Shown here: piece by piece, positions 32,177 through 42,100 of the stretch
Layout: the number at the start of each line of letters is the position of its first letter
How positions within the stretch are numbered: the first letter of the stretch is position 1
Assembly (NCBI GenBank): GCA_030427505.1
Contig: JAUICH010000001.1
Span: 744,001 to 808,000 of the forward strand
Origin: Verrucomicrobiia bacterium
GTDB taxonomy: Bacteria; Verrucomicrobiota; Verrucomicrobiia; Verrucomicrobiales; DEV007
Length of the DNA stretch: 64,000 nucleotides
Direction: 5' to 3'
Made by a program: the position numbers and the translations under genes
Notes under the pieces: generated by a model
What the model was told of the DNA's origin: nothing
Database searches by the model: none
What the model saw: the letters and a program-made list of their open reading frames with translations, nothing else

Positions 32177-34204
32177 TTGAAAAACCTCCAAGTACCCCTG
32201 TTGTATCCTGGTCTGGCTGTGGCCTGCCTGTCCGGGCTGTTGTGCCAGACGTCTATTTCTCAAGACAAAGACGAAGGGCTTGAGCCTATCCCGCCGATTG
32301 AAAGGCGCGTGCCCCCGGCGGGGATCGAGATACCGGAGAAGAAGCGGAAGGAATGGCTGGCGGGCTTGGAGACGTTTGCGGCCGAAGCCAAAGCTTTGGG
32401 CTCAAGGGAAGAGCGGCTGCCGGACGCGGAGGTGTTTGCCAAAGCCTTGCGGCTGGCGATAGAGAATGGGGAATTCTTCAAGGAGAAAGACCTGTCTCTG
32501 GGAGATAAGACTCTGGATGTAGCGTTGGAACGTCTGGAGGATTTGAAGTCTGGCAAGGCCCCTTGGACGGAGCAGAGAAATCTGGTGGTGCGTGGCTATC
32601 GGTCCGCCATCGATGGGTCGGTTCAGCCCTATGGCCTTTTCATTCCAGAGAAAGCGGACCTGAAGAAACCCGCGCCGCTCCTGGTGTGGATGCATGGCCG
32701 TGGGGATACCCAGACCGATATCCATTTCATCAATCGCGATCCTTCCAAGAACGCTGCCCTGGGTGGGTATTTTGAATCCGATGAAATCTTGACCCTGCAT
32801 GCTTTTGGGCGGCAGTGCATCGGGTGGAAACACTCGGGAGAGATTGATGTGTTCGAGGCGATTGAGGATGTGAAGAAACACTACTCGATCGATCCGGACC
32901 GCATCGTCTTAGCTGGCTTCTCCATGGGCGGCGCGGGAGCTTGGCATGTGGGCGCCCACTACACCGAAGAGTTTTGCGCGGTGCACGCCGGCGCGGGATT
33001 CGCGGAGACGGCGCGCTACCAAAACCTGACGCCGGAGCAGTACCCCGTGTGGTACGAGCAAAAACTCTGGGGCGTCTATGATGTGCCTGGCTACGTGGAA
33101 AACCTCTTCAACGTGCCCGTGATCGCCTACAGCGGTTCCGAAGACAAACAAAAGCAGGCCGCGCTGGTCATGGAGGAGGCGTACCAGGCCCACGGCAAGA
33201 CTTTGCCGCACCTCATCGGTCCGGGGATGGGACACAAGTACCATCCGGAAGTGGTAAAAGAGGTGCAGGCCTTCCTGGAGCAGGCCATCAAGGACGGACG
33301 GGAGCGTTTTCCCGAAACCGTTACCCTGCAAACTCAGACACTCCGTTATCACGACTATGCCTGGGTAGAGATGGAAGGCCTGGGCGAGCACTGGAAAAAC
33401 GCCACCGTGGAAGCCTGGCGGAATGGCCCTCAGAACGCGGTCGTGAAAACCGCGAATGTGACCGCCCTGCGCCTGCTGCCGAATGAAGAGGGCATGACGG
33501 CTTACCCGGCAGGGTATGAGGTCACGGTGGACGATCAGACACTGCGCCTGCCGGCGGCGAGTCCTCAAATTTCCCTGCTTCAGAAATCCGGAAAGTGGGC
33601 CGTGGGCGAACCGGGCGACGGACTGAGGAAAAAGCCGGGCCTGCAGGGACCGATTGACGATGCCTTCATGGCGCCTTTCCTGGTCGTCAGCCCGGACAAG
33701 CAGAGCGAGAACCCCTTGGTGGAACGTTGGGTGGAGTTCGAGCTGGAGCATTTCAAGACCCGCTGGCGTGAGCTGTTCCGGGGCGATCTGCCGGTGAAGG
33801 AGGACAAAGACCTCACCAATGAAGACATCGCGAACTACAACCTGATCGTGTTTGGCGATCCCGCGTCCAGCCGGACGCTGGGAAAGGTGTTGGACAAGCT
33901 GCCTCTGGCTTGGAACGCGAAGGAGGTGAGGGTCGGGAAAGAGTCTTTTGACGCCGAAAACCATCTGCCGGTGATGATTTACCCCAATCCCTACAACCCC
34001 AATCGTTACGTGGTGATCAACAGCGGGCAGACCTTCCGCGAAGCGCACGACCGGACCAACTCCCTGCAGAATCCCAAGCTGCCGGACTGGGCGATCCTGG
34101 ATCTCCGCCAACTTCCCAATGATGAAGGCGCCGGAAAAGTGGTGGCGGCCGGCTTTTTTGACGAGGCCTGGCAGGTGAAGACGGCGTCGAAAGCCAAACC
34201 CTGA
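32177..34204 (+). CDS. secreted alpha/beta-hydrolase (prolyl-oligopeptidase-type esterase)
   Basis: The frame starts with TTG, directly after an in-frame TAA, and encodes 675 residues with a signal peptide (LLYPGLAVACLSGLLCQT, residues 8-25). The hydrolase domain has the oxyanion segment LLVWMHGRGDT, nucleophile Ser249 in LAGFSMGGAG, and the catalytic His in GPGMGHKYHP. The C-terminal 280 residues, a beta-rich part, are not recognised. The likely job is cleaving esters or peptides outside the cell. No ATG start would leave the signal peptide intact. The beta-lactamase-like gene starts eight bases downstream, so both are one operon. Confidence 0.88.
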   Translation: MKNLQVPLLYPGLAVACLSGLLCQTSISQDKDEGLEPIPPIERRVPPAGIEIPEKKRKEWLAGLETFAAEAKALGSREERLPDAEVFAKALRLAIENGEFFKEKDLSLGDKTLDVALERLEDLKSGKAPWTEQRNLVVRGYRSAIDGSVQPYGLFIPEKADLKKPAPLLVWMHGRGDTQTDIHFINRDPSKNAALGGYFESDEILTLHAFGRQCIGWKHSGEIDVFEAIEDVKKHYSIDPDRIVLAGFSMGGAGAWHVGAHYTEEFCAVHAGAGFAETARYQNLTPEQYPVWYEQKLWGVYDVPGYVENLFNVPVIAYSGSEDKQKQAALVMEEAYQAHGKTLPHLIGPGMGHKYHPEVVKEVQAFLEQAIKDGRERFPETVTLQTQTLRYHDYAWVEMEGLGEHWKNATVEAWRNGPQNAVVKTANVTALRLLPNEEGMTAYPAGYEVTVDDQTLRLPAASPQISLLQKSGKWAVGEPGDGLRKKPGLQGPIDDAFMAPFLVVSPDKQSENPLVERWVEFELEHFKTRWRELFRGDLPVKEDKDLTNEDIANYNLIVFGDPASSRTLGKVLDKLPLAWNAKEVRVGKESFDAENHLPVMIYPNPYNPNRYVVINSGQTFREAHDRTNSLQNPKLPDWAILDLRQLPNDEGAGKVVAAGFFDEAWQVKTASKAKP

Positions 34205-34212
34205 AGGAAATC

Positions 34213-35361
34213 ATGAACAAAAGGCGCAGAACTCTACTGGCGGGTTTGCTAACTTCGTTGATAACCCCCGCAGGCTTGTGGGGCCTGGGAAACACTTCGT
34301 CTCTCGCGGTGGAGTCCGGGAGCGGAAGTCTGGACAATTTGAATTCTTTGCTGGAGCCCATATGGAAAAAGGCCAAGCTGCCCTGTTTGGCCGGACTGGC
34401 CTTGGTGGACGGCGAGGTAAAGGGCGCGGGAGCCGTGGGCGTGCGCAAAAAGGGCGATTCGACGCCCGTGACGATTCACGACAAGTTTCACATCGGTTCC
34501 TGCACCAAGTCCATGACCGCCACGCTGGTGGCGACCTTCGTGGAAGACGGAAAATTGGGGTGGGATACGACAGTCGGCGACATCATCACCAGTGAGAAGG
34601 TGCATGAGGATTTCCGGAAAGTGACGCTCGAGCAGCTATTGTCTCACACGGGTGGATTCCCCACCGACTTGCCACTCGAAGTCCTTTTCTGGAGCCGAAC
34701 GGCGGGCAAGAGTGTGGCCGAGTTGAGGGAATACATGGCGATGTCGGTTCTGAAGGAAGCACCGGCTTATCCTCCTGGGGAAGGGTGGAAGTATTCCAAT
34801 TCAGGCTTTGTAGTGGCCGGTTACATGCTGGAAATCCTTACCGGGGAATCGTGGGAAACGCTGATGCGGAAGCGGGTCTTCGATCCCCTGGGAATGGACT
34901 CCGCCGGATTTGGAGCGCCCGCCACGCCGCCGGATCAGGTGGATCAACCCTGGGGACACCTGGACTCGCCGGTAAATCCCGGACCGCTGGCGGACAATCC
35001 GCCCGCCCTGGGACCCGCGGGAACGGTGCACTGCTCCCTGTTCGACTTGGCGAAGTTCGTCCGGATGCATGTCCTGAAAGAAACCGGTCCGGTACTGAAA
35101 GAAAAAGCCACCTTCGAAAAACTGCACACCGCAGTTTCACAAGATCCGGAGTATGCCATGGGCTGGCTGGTGCCGGAGCGAAAATGGGCTCACGGTCCCG
35201 TGCTTCACCACGCCGGGTCAAACACCATGTTTTTCGCCGTCATCTGGGCATCGGAGGCGCGGAAGTTCGCGGCCATCACCGCCACGAACGTGGGACCGGG
35301 GGTGGGGGCCAAACCCTGCGACGAGGCGGTGGGGGCTCTGATTGGAAAGTACCTGCCGTGA
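34213..35361 (+). CDS. secreted serine hydrolase, beta-lactamase (class C)/DD-peptidase family
   Basis: The 382-residue protein opens MNKRRRTLLAGLLTSLITPAG, an export signal with an Arg cluster. The penicillin-recognising motifs are complete: SCTK with nucleophile Ser96 and Lys99, YSN at 194-196, and HAG in LHHAGSNT as the third motif. It belongs to the large esterase/beta-lactamase/DD-peptidase group; a role in peptide or ester cleavage is more likely than antibiotic resistance, given the hydrolase encoded eight bases upstream. It converges with the sugar operon, 43 bases apart. Confidence 0.92.
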   Translation: MNKRRRTLLAGLLTSLITPAGLWGLGNTSSLAVESGSGSLDNLNSLLEPIWKKAKLPCLAGLALVDGEVKGAGAVGVRKKGDSTPVTIHDKFHIGSCTKSMTATLVATFVEDGKLGWDTTVGDIITSEKVHEDFRKVTLEQLLSHTGGFPTDLPLEVLFWSRTAGKSVAELREYMAMSVLKEAPAYPPGEGWKYSNSGFVVAGYMLEILTGESWETLMRKRVFDPLGMDSAGFGAPATPPDQVDQPWGHLDSPVNPGPLADNPPALGPAGTVHCSLFDLAKFVRMHVLKETGPVLKEKATFEKLHTAVSQDPEYAMGWLVPERKWAHGPVLHHAGSNTMFFAVIWASEARKFAAITATNVGPGVGAKPCDEAVGALIGKYLP

Positions 35362-35404
35362 CAGACGGGCCGGGGACCCGGAGGAATCGAAGGCGGAGCT
35401 TTGC

Positions 35405-36295
35405 TTAGCCCGGCCAGTACTCCGCGATCTTCTTGCGGAGGAAGGCCACGCTGCGGGCGAGCTGGTCCATGCCATCCACGCCGTCTTCAATGCTGATCCA
35501 GTTGTCGCCAAAGCCAGCATTCTTCAGTTCCGTAAAGATGGCGTCATAGTCGTTCAGCCCTTGGCCGATCTCGCCGTGGCGGAGACGCTTGGCGTAACCC
35601 TCCGCGCCGGACTCCTCATTGCGCAGGTCTTCCAGGGTGCCTTCGGAAAGGTAGCGGTCGCTGGCGTGCATCGTGACCACGCGGGGCGCGACCCGGCGCA
35701 GAAGCTCCAGCGGATCTTCCCCGGCCAGGTAAGTATTGCTGGGGTCGTAGTTGACGCCGAAGTTTGGATGATCGATCCGGCTCACCACGTCGCAGAAAAT
35801 GTCCATCTTCTGGGCAAATTCCGGGTACTTCCAGAAGTCGTCCTTGTAGTGGTTTTCGATGATGAGGGTGACGCCGGCGTCCTTGGCCGTGGGCAGGCAG
35901 GCCTTGATGCATTCCACCGTGTAGCGGATGCCTTCCTCCCGGCTCAGGTGCGGGCGTTTCTGGCCGCTGAGCACGCGGCAGTAGCGGACGCCGAGGGCGG
36001 CGCTCATCCGGATCCATTCCTTCTCCTGTTGGACCTGGTCCGCGCGGAAATCCAGGTCCGGGTGGGTGAAGTCCGGCGAGCAGCACATCATGGGAATGGT
36101 GAGGCCCTTCTCCTCCACCTTCTGTCTCAAAGGCGCCCAGTTCTTTTCCTCCTGCATTTCCAGGAAACCGGCGTACCACTCGAGGCCGTGGATATCGAGT
36201 TCCGCGGCCAGGTCCACCCATTCGGCAATACTCATGGTGCCATCTTTACAGAGGGCCTGCATGTAGAGCTTGGGGAAAGCAGCGAGCTGGGGCAT
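35405..36295 (-). CDS. TIM-barrel sugar phosphate isomerase/epimerase
   Basis: The 296-residue cytoplasmic protein has the metal-binding pattern of the AP-endonuclease-2 superfamily: VTLIIENHYKDD carries the Glu on strand 5, VNYDPSNTYLAG the Asp, TMHASDRYL the His/Asp pair, and DNWISIEDGVDG the last Glu. It would isomerise or epimerise a keto sugar. It is the last gene of a four-gene minus-strand operon (aldolase/decarboxylase-like, MDR, SDR, this), 108 bases after the SDR gene. No signal peptide, unlike the related protein at 16086. Confidence 0.9.
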   Translation of the reverse strand: MPQLAAFPKLYMQALCKDGTMSIAEWVDLAAELDIHGLEWYAGFLEMQEEKNWAPLRQKVEEKGLTIPMMCCSPDFTHPDLDFRADQVQQEKEWIRMSAALGVRYCRVLSGQKRPHLSREEGIRYTVECIKACLPTAKDAGVTLIIENHYKDDFWKYPEFAQKMDIFCDVVSRIDHPNFGVNYDPSNTYLAGEDPLELLRRVAPRVVTMHASDRYLSEGTLEDLRNEESGAEGYAKRLRHGEIGQGLNDYDAIFTELKNAGFGDNWISIEDGVDGMDQLARSVAFLRKKIAEYWPG

Positions 36296-36403
36296 GGGTT
36301 TGATGGGGAAAGTGGTGAAAGAAAGGGAGTCGCTGGAACGAAAGGGAAAACCCCGATTCGGAAGAACAGCACGTTCCGTTCCGGTGGCCGGGAAGCGGAG
36401 GCC

Positions 36404-37186
36404 TCAGCACTTGGGCGGATTGCGCCCGATGAAGGGGTGTTGTTCGATGTCCAGAACCGATCCGCTGACTGGCCCGGACTCGTCACTGAGGAAGTAAATC
36501 ACGGCGGCGGCGATTTCTTCCGGTTTGAAAATGCGGCCGCTGGGGGCAAAGACCTTGGGAAGATGGGCCGGCCAGTCGTCCGGCATGCCCTGTTCCTGTT
36601 TCCGGAGTTTTTCGTTCTCCGTCAGGATCCAGCCCGGGTTGATCTGATTGACCCTGACAAGGTACTCGCGATGCAGCGTGTCCCCCAGGTTCCGGGACAT
36701 CGTCATCAGCGCGCCTTTGGAAATGGAGTAGGGCAGGAGTTCCGGTTCGCCAGAGTAGGCGTTCACGGAACCGATATTCACCACCGAACCGCGCGTCTTG
36801 GAAAGTTGGTCCAAGGCGGCCTGAATGAGGAAGAAGGGAGCCCGCACGTTCGTGGCGATGAAGCGGTCGAATTTCTTTGGGTCGGTATCCTTGATGTTAC
36901 CGGTGCCCACGGCTGCGGCGTTGTTTACCAGACCATCCAGTTTTCCGAAAGCTCCGATGGCGGTCTGAACCAAATCGCCGGGCGCTTCGTCCCGGGTCAG
37001 GTCGGAAATCTTCAAGGTGGTGCGGTTTCCTTCCGGGTCCAGTTCGGCGCGGGTCTGTTCGCCGAGTTCCTGTTCCAATCCATGGAGGATGACCTTGGCG
37101 CCTTCCGCCAGACAACGGGCCGCGATGGATTTTCCGATGCCGGTGGTGGAACCAGTGACGAGAATGACTTTGTCTTGAAGACGCAT
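36404..37186 (-). CDS. SDR-family oxidoreductase
   Basis: A classical 260-residue short-chain dehydrogenase: the NAD(P)-binding loop TGSTTGIG at 11-18, the structural NNAA block at 88-91, and the catalytic Ser140, Tyr153 and Lys157 (YSISK). The sequence ends in a VSGSVLDIEQHPFIG segment, typical of the cofactor-side C-terminus. It probably oxidises a sugar alcohol or sugar acid formed by the other operon enzymes. It lies 52 bases downstream of the zinc dehydrogenase gene. Confidence 0.94.
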   Translation of the reverse strand: MRLQDKVILVTGSTTGIGKSIAARCLAEGAKVILHGLEQELGEQTRAELDPEGNRTTLKISDLTRDEAPGDLVQTAIGAFGKLDGLVNNAAAVGTGNIKDTDPKKFDRFIATNVRAPFFLIQAALDQLSKTRGSVVNIGSVNAYSGEPELLPYSISKGALMTMSRNLGDTLHREYLVRVNQINPGWILTENEKLRKQEQGMPDDWPAHLPKVFAPSGRIFKPEEIAAAVIYFLSDESGPVSGSVLDIEQHPFIGRNPPKC

Positions 37187-37238
37187 GTGTGAATTGGGGG
37201 GCGAAGCGAGGGAGGGGGATAGGGAATGCGTTATTGCA

Positions 37239-38267
37239 TCAGGGCGTCAGGACGGACTTTACGACTTCTCCTTTGTGCATTTTTTCAAAAGCGTCGTGCC
37301 ATTGGTCGATGGCCCAGTAGCCGCCGATGATAGGCTTTGCGTCCAGCGCGCCGGAGGCCAGCAGGGCCAGGACACGTTCCCAGATAGGCCAGTTGTGACT
37401 GAAGCTGCCTTGGAGGGTTACGTTTTTCTGCACGAGCGGGTCGATGGAAAAGTCCAGCGGGCGCGGTCCCCAGCCGACCTTGGTGATCCAGCCGGCGGGC
37501 CGGACCAACTGAAGGGCCAGCTTGAGAGTGGCGGAAACGCCGGCGGCGTCGATCACGATATCGGCACCCAGGCCGTCGCGCTCGTTACACCAGGCGGCGG
37601 CTGCTTCATTGCCGGCCAGAGAGGTGCAGCCATACTGCTCGGCCACCTGTAGCCGGCCGCGGTCCGCTTCCAGACCCAGCATGCCCACGTCCGCGCCGCG
37701 CAGCCGGGCCACCGCCGCGCAGAGAATGCCGATGGTGCCGGGGCCGATGACCAGCACGCGATCGCCCGGCTCCATGCGGGTGTTGGACACCACCGCGTTG
37801 TAAGCGACACAGCAGGGCTCCGTAAGGCAGGCGATCTTCAGGTCCAGCCCTTCCGGGACGTGGTGCAGGCAGCGGGCGGGCACGCGGACATAGGAGGTCA
37901 TGGCGCCATCCACCCCATAGCCAAAGCCCTTGCGGGTGGGGTCCAGGTTGTAAAGGCCCCGGCGGGTCATCGGGTTGTCCGGGCTGACAACGGCGGCCGT
38001 TTCGCTGACGGCCCGGTCTCCGGCGGACCAGCCCTTCACGTTCTTGCCCACTTCGGCGATGACACCGCCAAACTCGTGTCCCAGCACCACGGGGTAGTTC
38101 ACCGGCCAGGACTGGTGGCCCGTCCACTGGTGCAGATCGCTGCCGCACACGCCCACGGCGGAGACGGCCATCAGCACATCATCGTCGCCGAATTCCGGTT
38201 GTTCGAACTCGCGGACTTCGACGCTGAGAGGCTCGGGAGCAAAATTGACGACGGCGGGGTGTTTCAT
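37239..38267 (-). CDS. medium-chain alcohol/polyol dehydrogenase without the structural-zinc cysteines
   Basis: The 342-residue protein has the GroES-like domain with catalytic-zinc ligands Cys41 (GVCGSDLH), His64 and Glu65 (GHEFGG), and the Rossmann domain motif VIGPGTIGILCA. In the lobe that normally carries four cysteines for the structural zinc, the text reads SPDNPMTRRGLYNLDPTRKG, with no cysteine. Members of the sorbitol and threonine dehydrogenase branch sometimes lack that zinc. It should oxidise a polyol or sugar alcohol with NAD(P). Second gene of the operon, 28 bases after the aldolase/decarboxylase gene. Confidence 0.92.
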   Translation of the reverse strand: MKHPAVVNFAPEPLSVEVREFEQPEFGDDDVLMAVSAVGVCGSDLHQWTGHQSWPVNYPVVLGHEFGGVIAEVGKNVKGWSAGDRAVSETAAVVSPDNPMTRRGLYNLDPTRKGFGYGVDGAMTSYVRVPARCLHHVPEGLDLKIACLTEPCCVAYNAVVSNTRMEPGDRVLVIGPGTIGILCAAVARLRGADVGMLGLEADRGRLQVAEQYGCTSLAGNEAAAAWCNERDGLGADIVIDAAGVSATLKLALQLVRPAGWITKVGWGPRPLDFSIDPLVQKNVTLQGSFSHNWPIWERVLALLASGALDAKPIIGGYWAIDQWHDAFEKMHKGEVVKSVLTP

Positions 38268-38295
38268 GAGGAAAGTTGAATTTGGAGTGACGGAA

Positions 38296-38982
38296 TTAAG
38301 CGTGGCCGTGGACCCGTTCGCAAATCAATCGTAACGAACTTTCCAGATTTCCGTCGGCGGTTTTGAAAGCGTCCGCGTCGATGGTCAGCGGCGCGCCCAG
38401 GACTACCAGCGGGGCGCCGTATTCCGGACACAGGACGGCTTGCTCCAGGGTCAGACCGCCCACGGCCTGGACCGGGACGTTCACCGCGGCGACGACCTCG
38501 CGGAGTTGATCCAGCGGGCTGGGCATCCGCTCGCCCCGGGCCGCGATGCCACGGCGTTCGTCGTAGCCGATATGGTGAATGACGAAGTCGCAGCCCAGGT
38601 CTTCCAGCCGCTTCGCGCCAGCCACCATGTCTTCACAGCCCAGGTTGTCACCCATGACCTTGACGCCGAAGTCCTTTCCCGCCTGAACGACACATTTGAT
38701 CGTTTCCTCATGAGCCCGAGCCATGACGACTACGTGGGTAGCTCCGGCCTTGGCCATCATTTCGGCCTCCAGGTAGCCGCCGTCCATGGTCTTCAGGTCG
38801 GCCACGATGGGGCTGTCCGGAAAGCGCTCCCGTAGCGCCCGCACGCCGTGGAGACCTTCAGCCAGGATGAGAGGGGTCCCAGCTTCCAGCCAGTCCACCC
38901 CGGCCCGCAGCGCCATTTCAGCGGTTTCGAGGGCCTCTTGGGAGGAAGTCAGATCGAGAGAGATTTGAACGATTGGTTTCAT
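38296..38982 (-). CDS. HPS/KGPDC-like aldolase or decarboxylase (OMP decarboxylase superfamily)
   Basis: The chosen ATG gives 228 residues, normal for 3-hexulose-6-phosphate synthase and 3-keto-L-gulonate-6-phosphate decarboxylase; an extension of 35 residues upstream is rejected. DLKTMDGG at 62-69 is the DxKxxD metal and acid/base motif. Other family blocks are WLEAGTPLILAEG, VMGDNLGCED and VQAVGGLTLEQA. In C1 metabolism HPS joins formaldehyde to ribulose phosphate; in ascorbate catabolism the relative releases CO2. No phosphohexulose isomerase (hxlB) is nearby, which speaks against a complete formaldehyde pathway. First gene of the operon. Confidence 0.85.
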   Translation of the reverse strand: MKPIVQISLDLTSSQEALETAEMALRAGVDWLEAGTPLILAEGLHGVRALRERFPDSPIVADLKTMDGGYLEAEMMAKAGATHVVVMARAHEETIKCVVQAGKDFGVKVMGDNLGCEDMVAGAKRLEDLGCDFVIHHIGYDERRGIAARGERMPSPLDQLREVVAAVNVPVQAVGGLTLEQAVLCPEYGAPLVVLGAPLTIDADAFKTADGNLESSLRLICERVHGHA

Positions 38983-39095
38983 AAAGGGGGGAGGAACGGG
39001 AGAGACGGAACGGCGAGGTGTCGCCTGAACCGGAACGACTTCACTCAACTGAGAAACCGGAAGAGGTAAACCGCAAATCGTGGTCAAAAAAAGAG

Positions 39096-39124
39096 TTGTA
39101 TTTACATTGTATTAAAGATGTAAT
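39096..39124 (+). promoter_or_regulatory. promoter of the first cassette gene
   Basis: TTGTAT (39096-39101), a 17-base spacer and TGTAAT (39119-39124) form a plausible promoter, with the start codon 27 bases downstream. TTACAT (39102-39107) and ATGTAA (39118-39123) form an inverted repeat across it. The second A gene has a similar arrangement at 43230-43263. Confidence 0.5.
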
Positions 39125-39150
39125 CGTCCCGATCCATTCGCCGGTAACCA

Positions 39151-42100
39151 ATGAAGCGGTGCCGTAAGACTCCCGAAACACCCGACGGAACCTCTTCCAG
39201 CAAACGGGGGGTGGCGTTGCTGATGACGCTGACGATCACCGCTTTGGTGACCATCCTCGTGCTGTCCATTTTTGCCTTGGGGCAGAATGAGCTGAACGCG
39301 TCTACGCATTATCGGCGTGGTGTGGAAGTGGAAGGTTTCTCGCAGACAGCGGTGAATCTGGCGATCGCCCAGATCCGGGCGGCGACGAACCAGCCGGACC
39401 TGGCCTGGGCCAGTCAGCCGGGCGCGATCCGGACGTACAACCGCTACGGAGAATTCACCCAGGGTTACAAGCTCTACTCCAGTTCCCAGATGCGCGTGAC
39501 GCTGGAGAGCACCTTGACTCACGACCAACCGCCGGACGATTGGGATACCGTGGACCTGGGCACCCAGTGGGTGGATCTGAACGAACCCTTGATTCGGGGG
39601 AACGCCGTCCATTACCCGATTGTCGACCCTCGCGCCATGGACGAGTTGGGAGTGGAGGGGTTTGGCTACGATCTGGAGGATGTCGGCCAGGGACCGTCAA
39701 AGATCGGCCTGCCCATGCCCGTGCAGTGGATCTATCAGTTGCGCGATGGCACGCTGGGTTACGCCAACCGGTTCAATCATTTCATGCCGTTCGAGAAGGA
39801 AGGCCGCAAGCCAGACAAAGGGAACCCCATCGTAGCCCGGTTGGCCTTCTGGACGGATGACGAATGCGGAAAGATCAACATCAACACCGCTTCCGAGCCC
39901 ACGTTTTGGGACACGCCGCGGGCCGGCTCGCGCGCTGATAAGGAACTAGTGTTGGACGACCGTGCGTACGGGCTGTTTCAGCCCGTTCAGGGAGAGTATC
40001 AACGTTATCCCGGGCATCCGGCGACGACGGCCCTCAGTCCGGTGCTGCTGCCTGGCAGGGAGGACATTGCACCGCAAGACAAGGAGAAGCTGTATCGCCT
40101 GACGCCCAGAGTCGGGCCGGGAGGTTCGGAGGCGGGTACCTACTCTGTTTTGACATCTAAGCCGGTTCATCCAGACCATGCGAGGCTCTACCCGTCGGTG
40201 GACGAGTTTATCATGACTCCCCGGCGTGCGGAGAATCCGTTTCCGGAACTGAATGAGGGTGAAAGTCCTGAGACCTACCTGGCCCGGACCCGGTTCTTTC
40301 TAACGGCTCACAGCCGGGCGCCGGAACTGAACCTTTTCAACATGCCCCGTGTCAGCATATGGCCCACTCATTTGGAGAGGGAAACTCCAGCGGGCGTTCA
40401 CTGGACGCCCTATGATGAGATGGCGCGTCTCTGCGCCACGCTCGGCACCCCTGAGGTGAACGAAGCGTACTACCACTTTCAGCGGAAGAATAGCGATCAC
40501 CCCACCGAAGACTGGGAAACCATTCCAAGAAACCGGGAACTGTATGCCTACCTCCAGCAACTGTCGGCGAAGGAAGTTCCCGGTTTTGGCGGAAGATTCT
40601 ATGACAAGTACGGTGAGGATCAAGATCAGATCCTAACAGAGATCGTAGACTATATTCGGTCGACCAATCTGTATGACGAAAATCTGGAGCCTTCCCAGTA
40701 CACCGGCAAAGAGTGGCTGGACGAACTGAAACAATCCCAATACACCGATCCTCGCAACCATGGCAGCGCAACGGGGACCCGCCCGGGTCACGGTCAGGTG
40801 GCCCCTCTGTACAACGAAGAAAATGAGACTCGCGGTTTCGGGCGGTTCTACACCATTACCGAAGTAGGGATCCTGCTGATTTGCAACGCGGACGCCGGGC
40901 CGCCCAATCCGGAAGATCCCAGCCGGCCGCTCTACCCGAAAGGAGTGGCGGGAAGCAATGTGCCCCAACACCGGGCCCTGGCGAAGCCGTTGGACTTCAG
41001 GACGCGGCAGAAAAGCATCCAGGCCATGCTACTCTTCGAACTGTTCAGCCCCTCCCTGGGATGGACGCAATTGCATGACGACATTTCGTTGGAGGTTGAG
41101 TTGGTGCGGGACTTTGGCGCCGATGGGCAGACGCTGAGGTTTAACTCCGGCCACGACCGGCTGCAGAGCATGCCCGCCGCGGCTGGAGCAGCCGCGGGAA
41201 ACTCCGGTTGGGGTGGGACCACTGGCTTCTGGGGGCTACTGAGAGGCCGCCGTTCTCCACCGTCGGGACCGGTTCCCGAGGACCGGTACCCGTCCCTCAA
41301 TCGGGGCGACAACCGATCCAATAACGAGAGCTATGGCTATGAGGGAAATAAGAAGACCTCCACGGAAGACCACCGCGCCGCCTACCCGTTCATCAGTGCG
41401 CCAGTCGTGATCGATGGGATGGACGAGACAATGTCCCTCACCGGAGGGAAGCTGAGGATCCAGGTATACAGCGGCCACGATCACACCCCGAAGATCAAGA
41501 ACAGTATTCGCAAGCCACAGTTGGTACAGACGCTGGAAGTAGATTTCCCCGACACCACGCTGCCGGTGCCCAGGCTGATTACCAAACCGCAGATTCGAGG
41601 GCGAGAGCCCGACTTGGAGGGGCCGGAAGATCAAGATCCCCGGCCCGCCACCGGTGTGCTGCACCCAGGCTACTGGTGGGTCTTGAACTATGATGGGCCC
41701 GGCTTCGAGCGGGAGAGCGACGGAAAGAACTTCGTCCACGCTGGAAAGATCACGGACAAAGAGGGAAATTTCCTGGGATGGAGGAAGCGGCTTGTCCACC
41801 GCGGCCGTCTCTACAACGCGCAAACCCCCAATTGGCTCTTCCGGCCTGAGGACGTGGTGCGGTCCATGGTGACCAAACAGGCGGACTACCGGCTCATCGC
41901 CGGCCGAAGGGAGATTTCCAGCGATGAGTTTCAGCCGCACCGGGACTACGACTCGGCAGGCGTGCGCCTGGCTCACAACTTTGCCGGAGCCAATACGGTC
42001 GCGGCGCCGGGGTACGACCTGCCGGATCCCAAGACAGAGAGTGAAGAGCAGCTCGTGCCCGAGGTGACCTATTGGCCGGCCCGGCAGCCGGACTTTCCGT

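Noticed and set aside
35342-37192. 616-residue plus-strand ORF
   Set aside because: It is antisense to the TIM-barrel and SDR genes, both with full catalytic motifs.
38983-39087. 35-residue extension of the HPS-like protein
   Set aside because: The extension has no family similarity and the ATG at 38982 gives the normal length.
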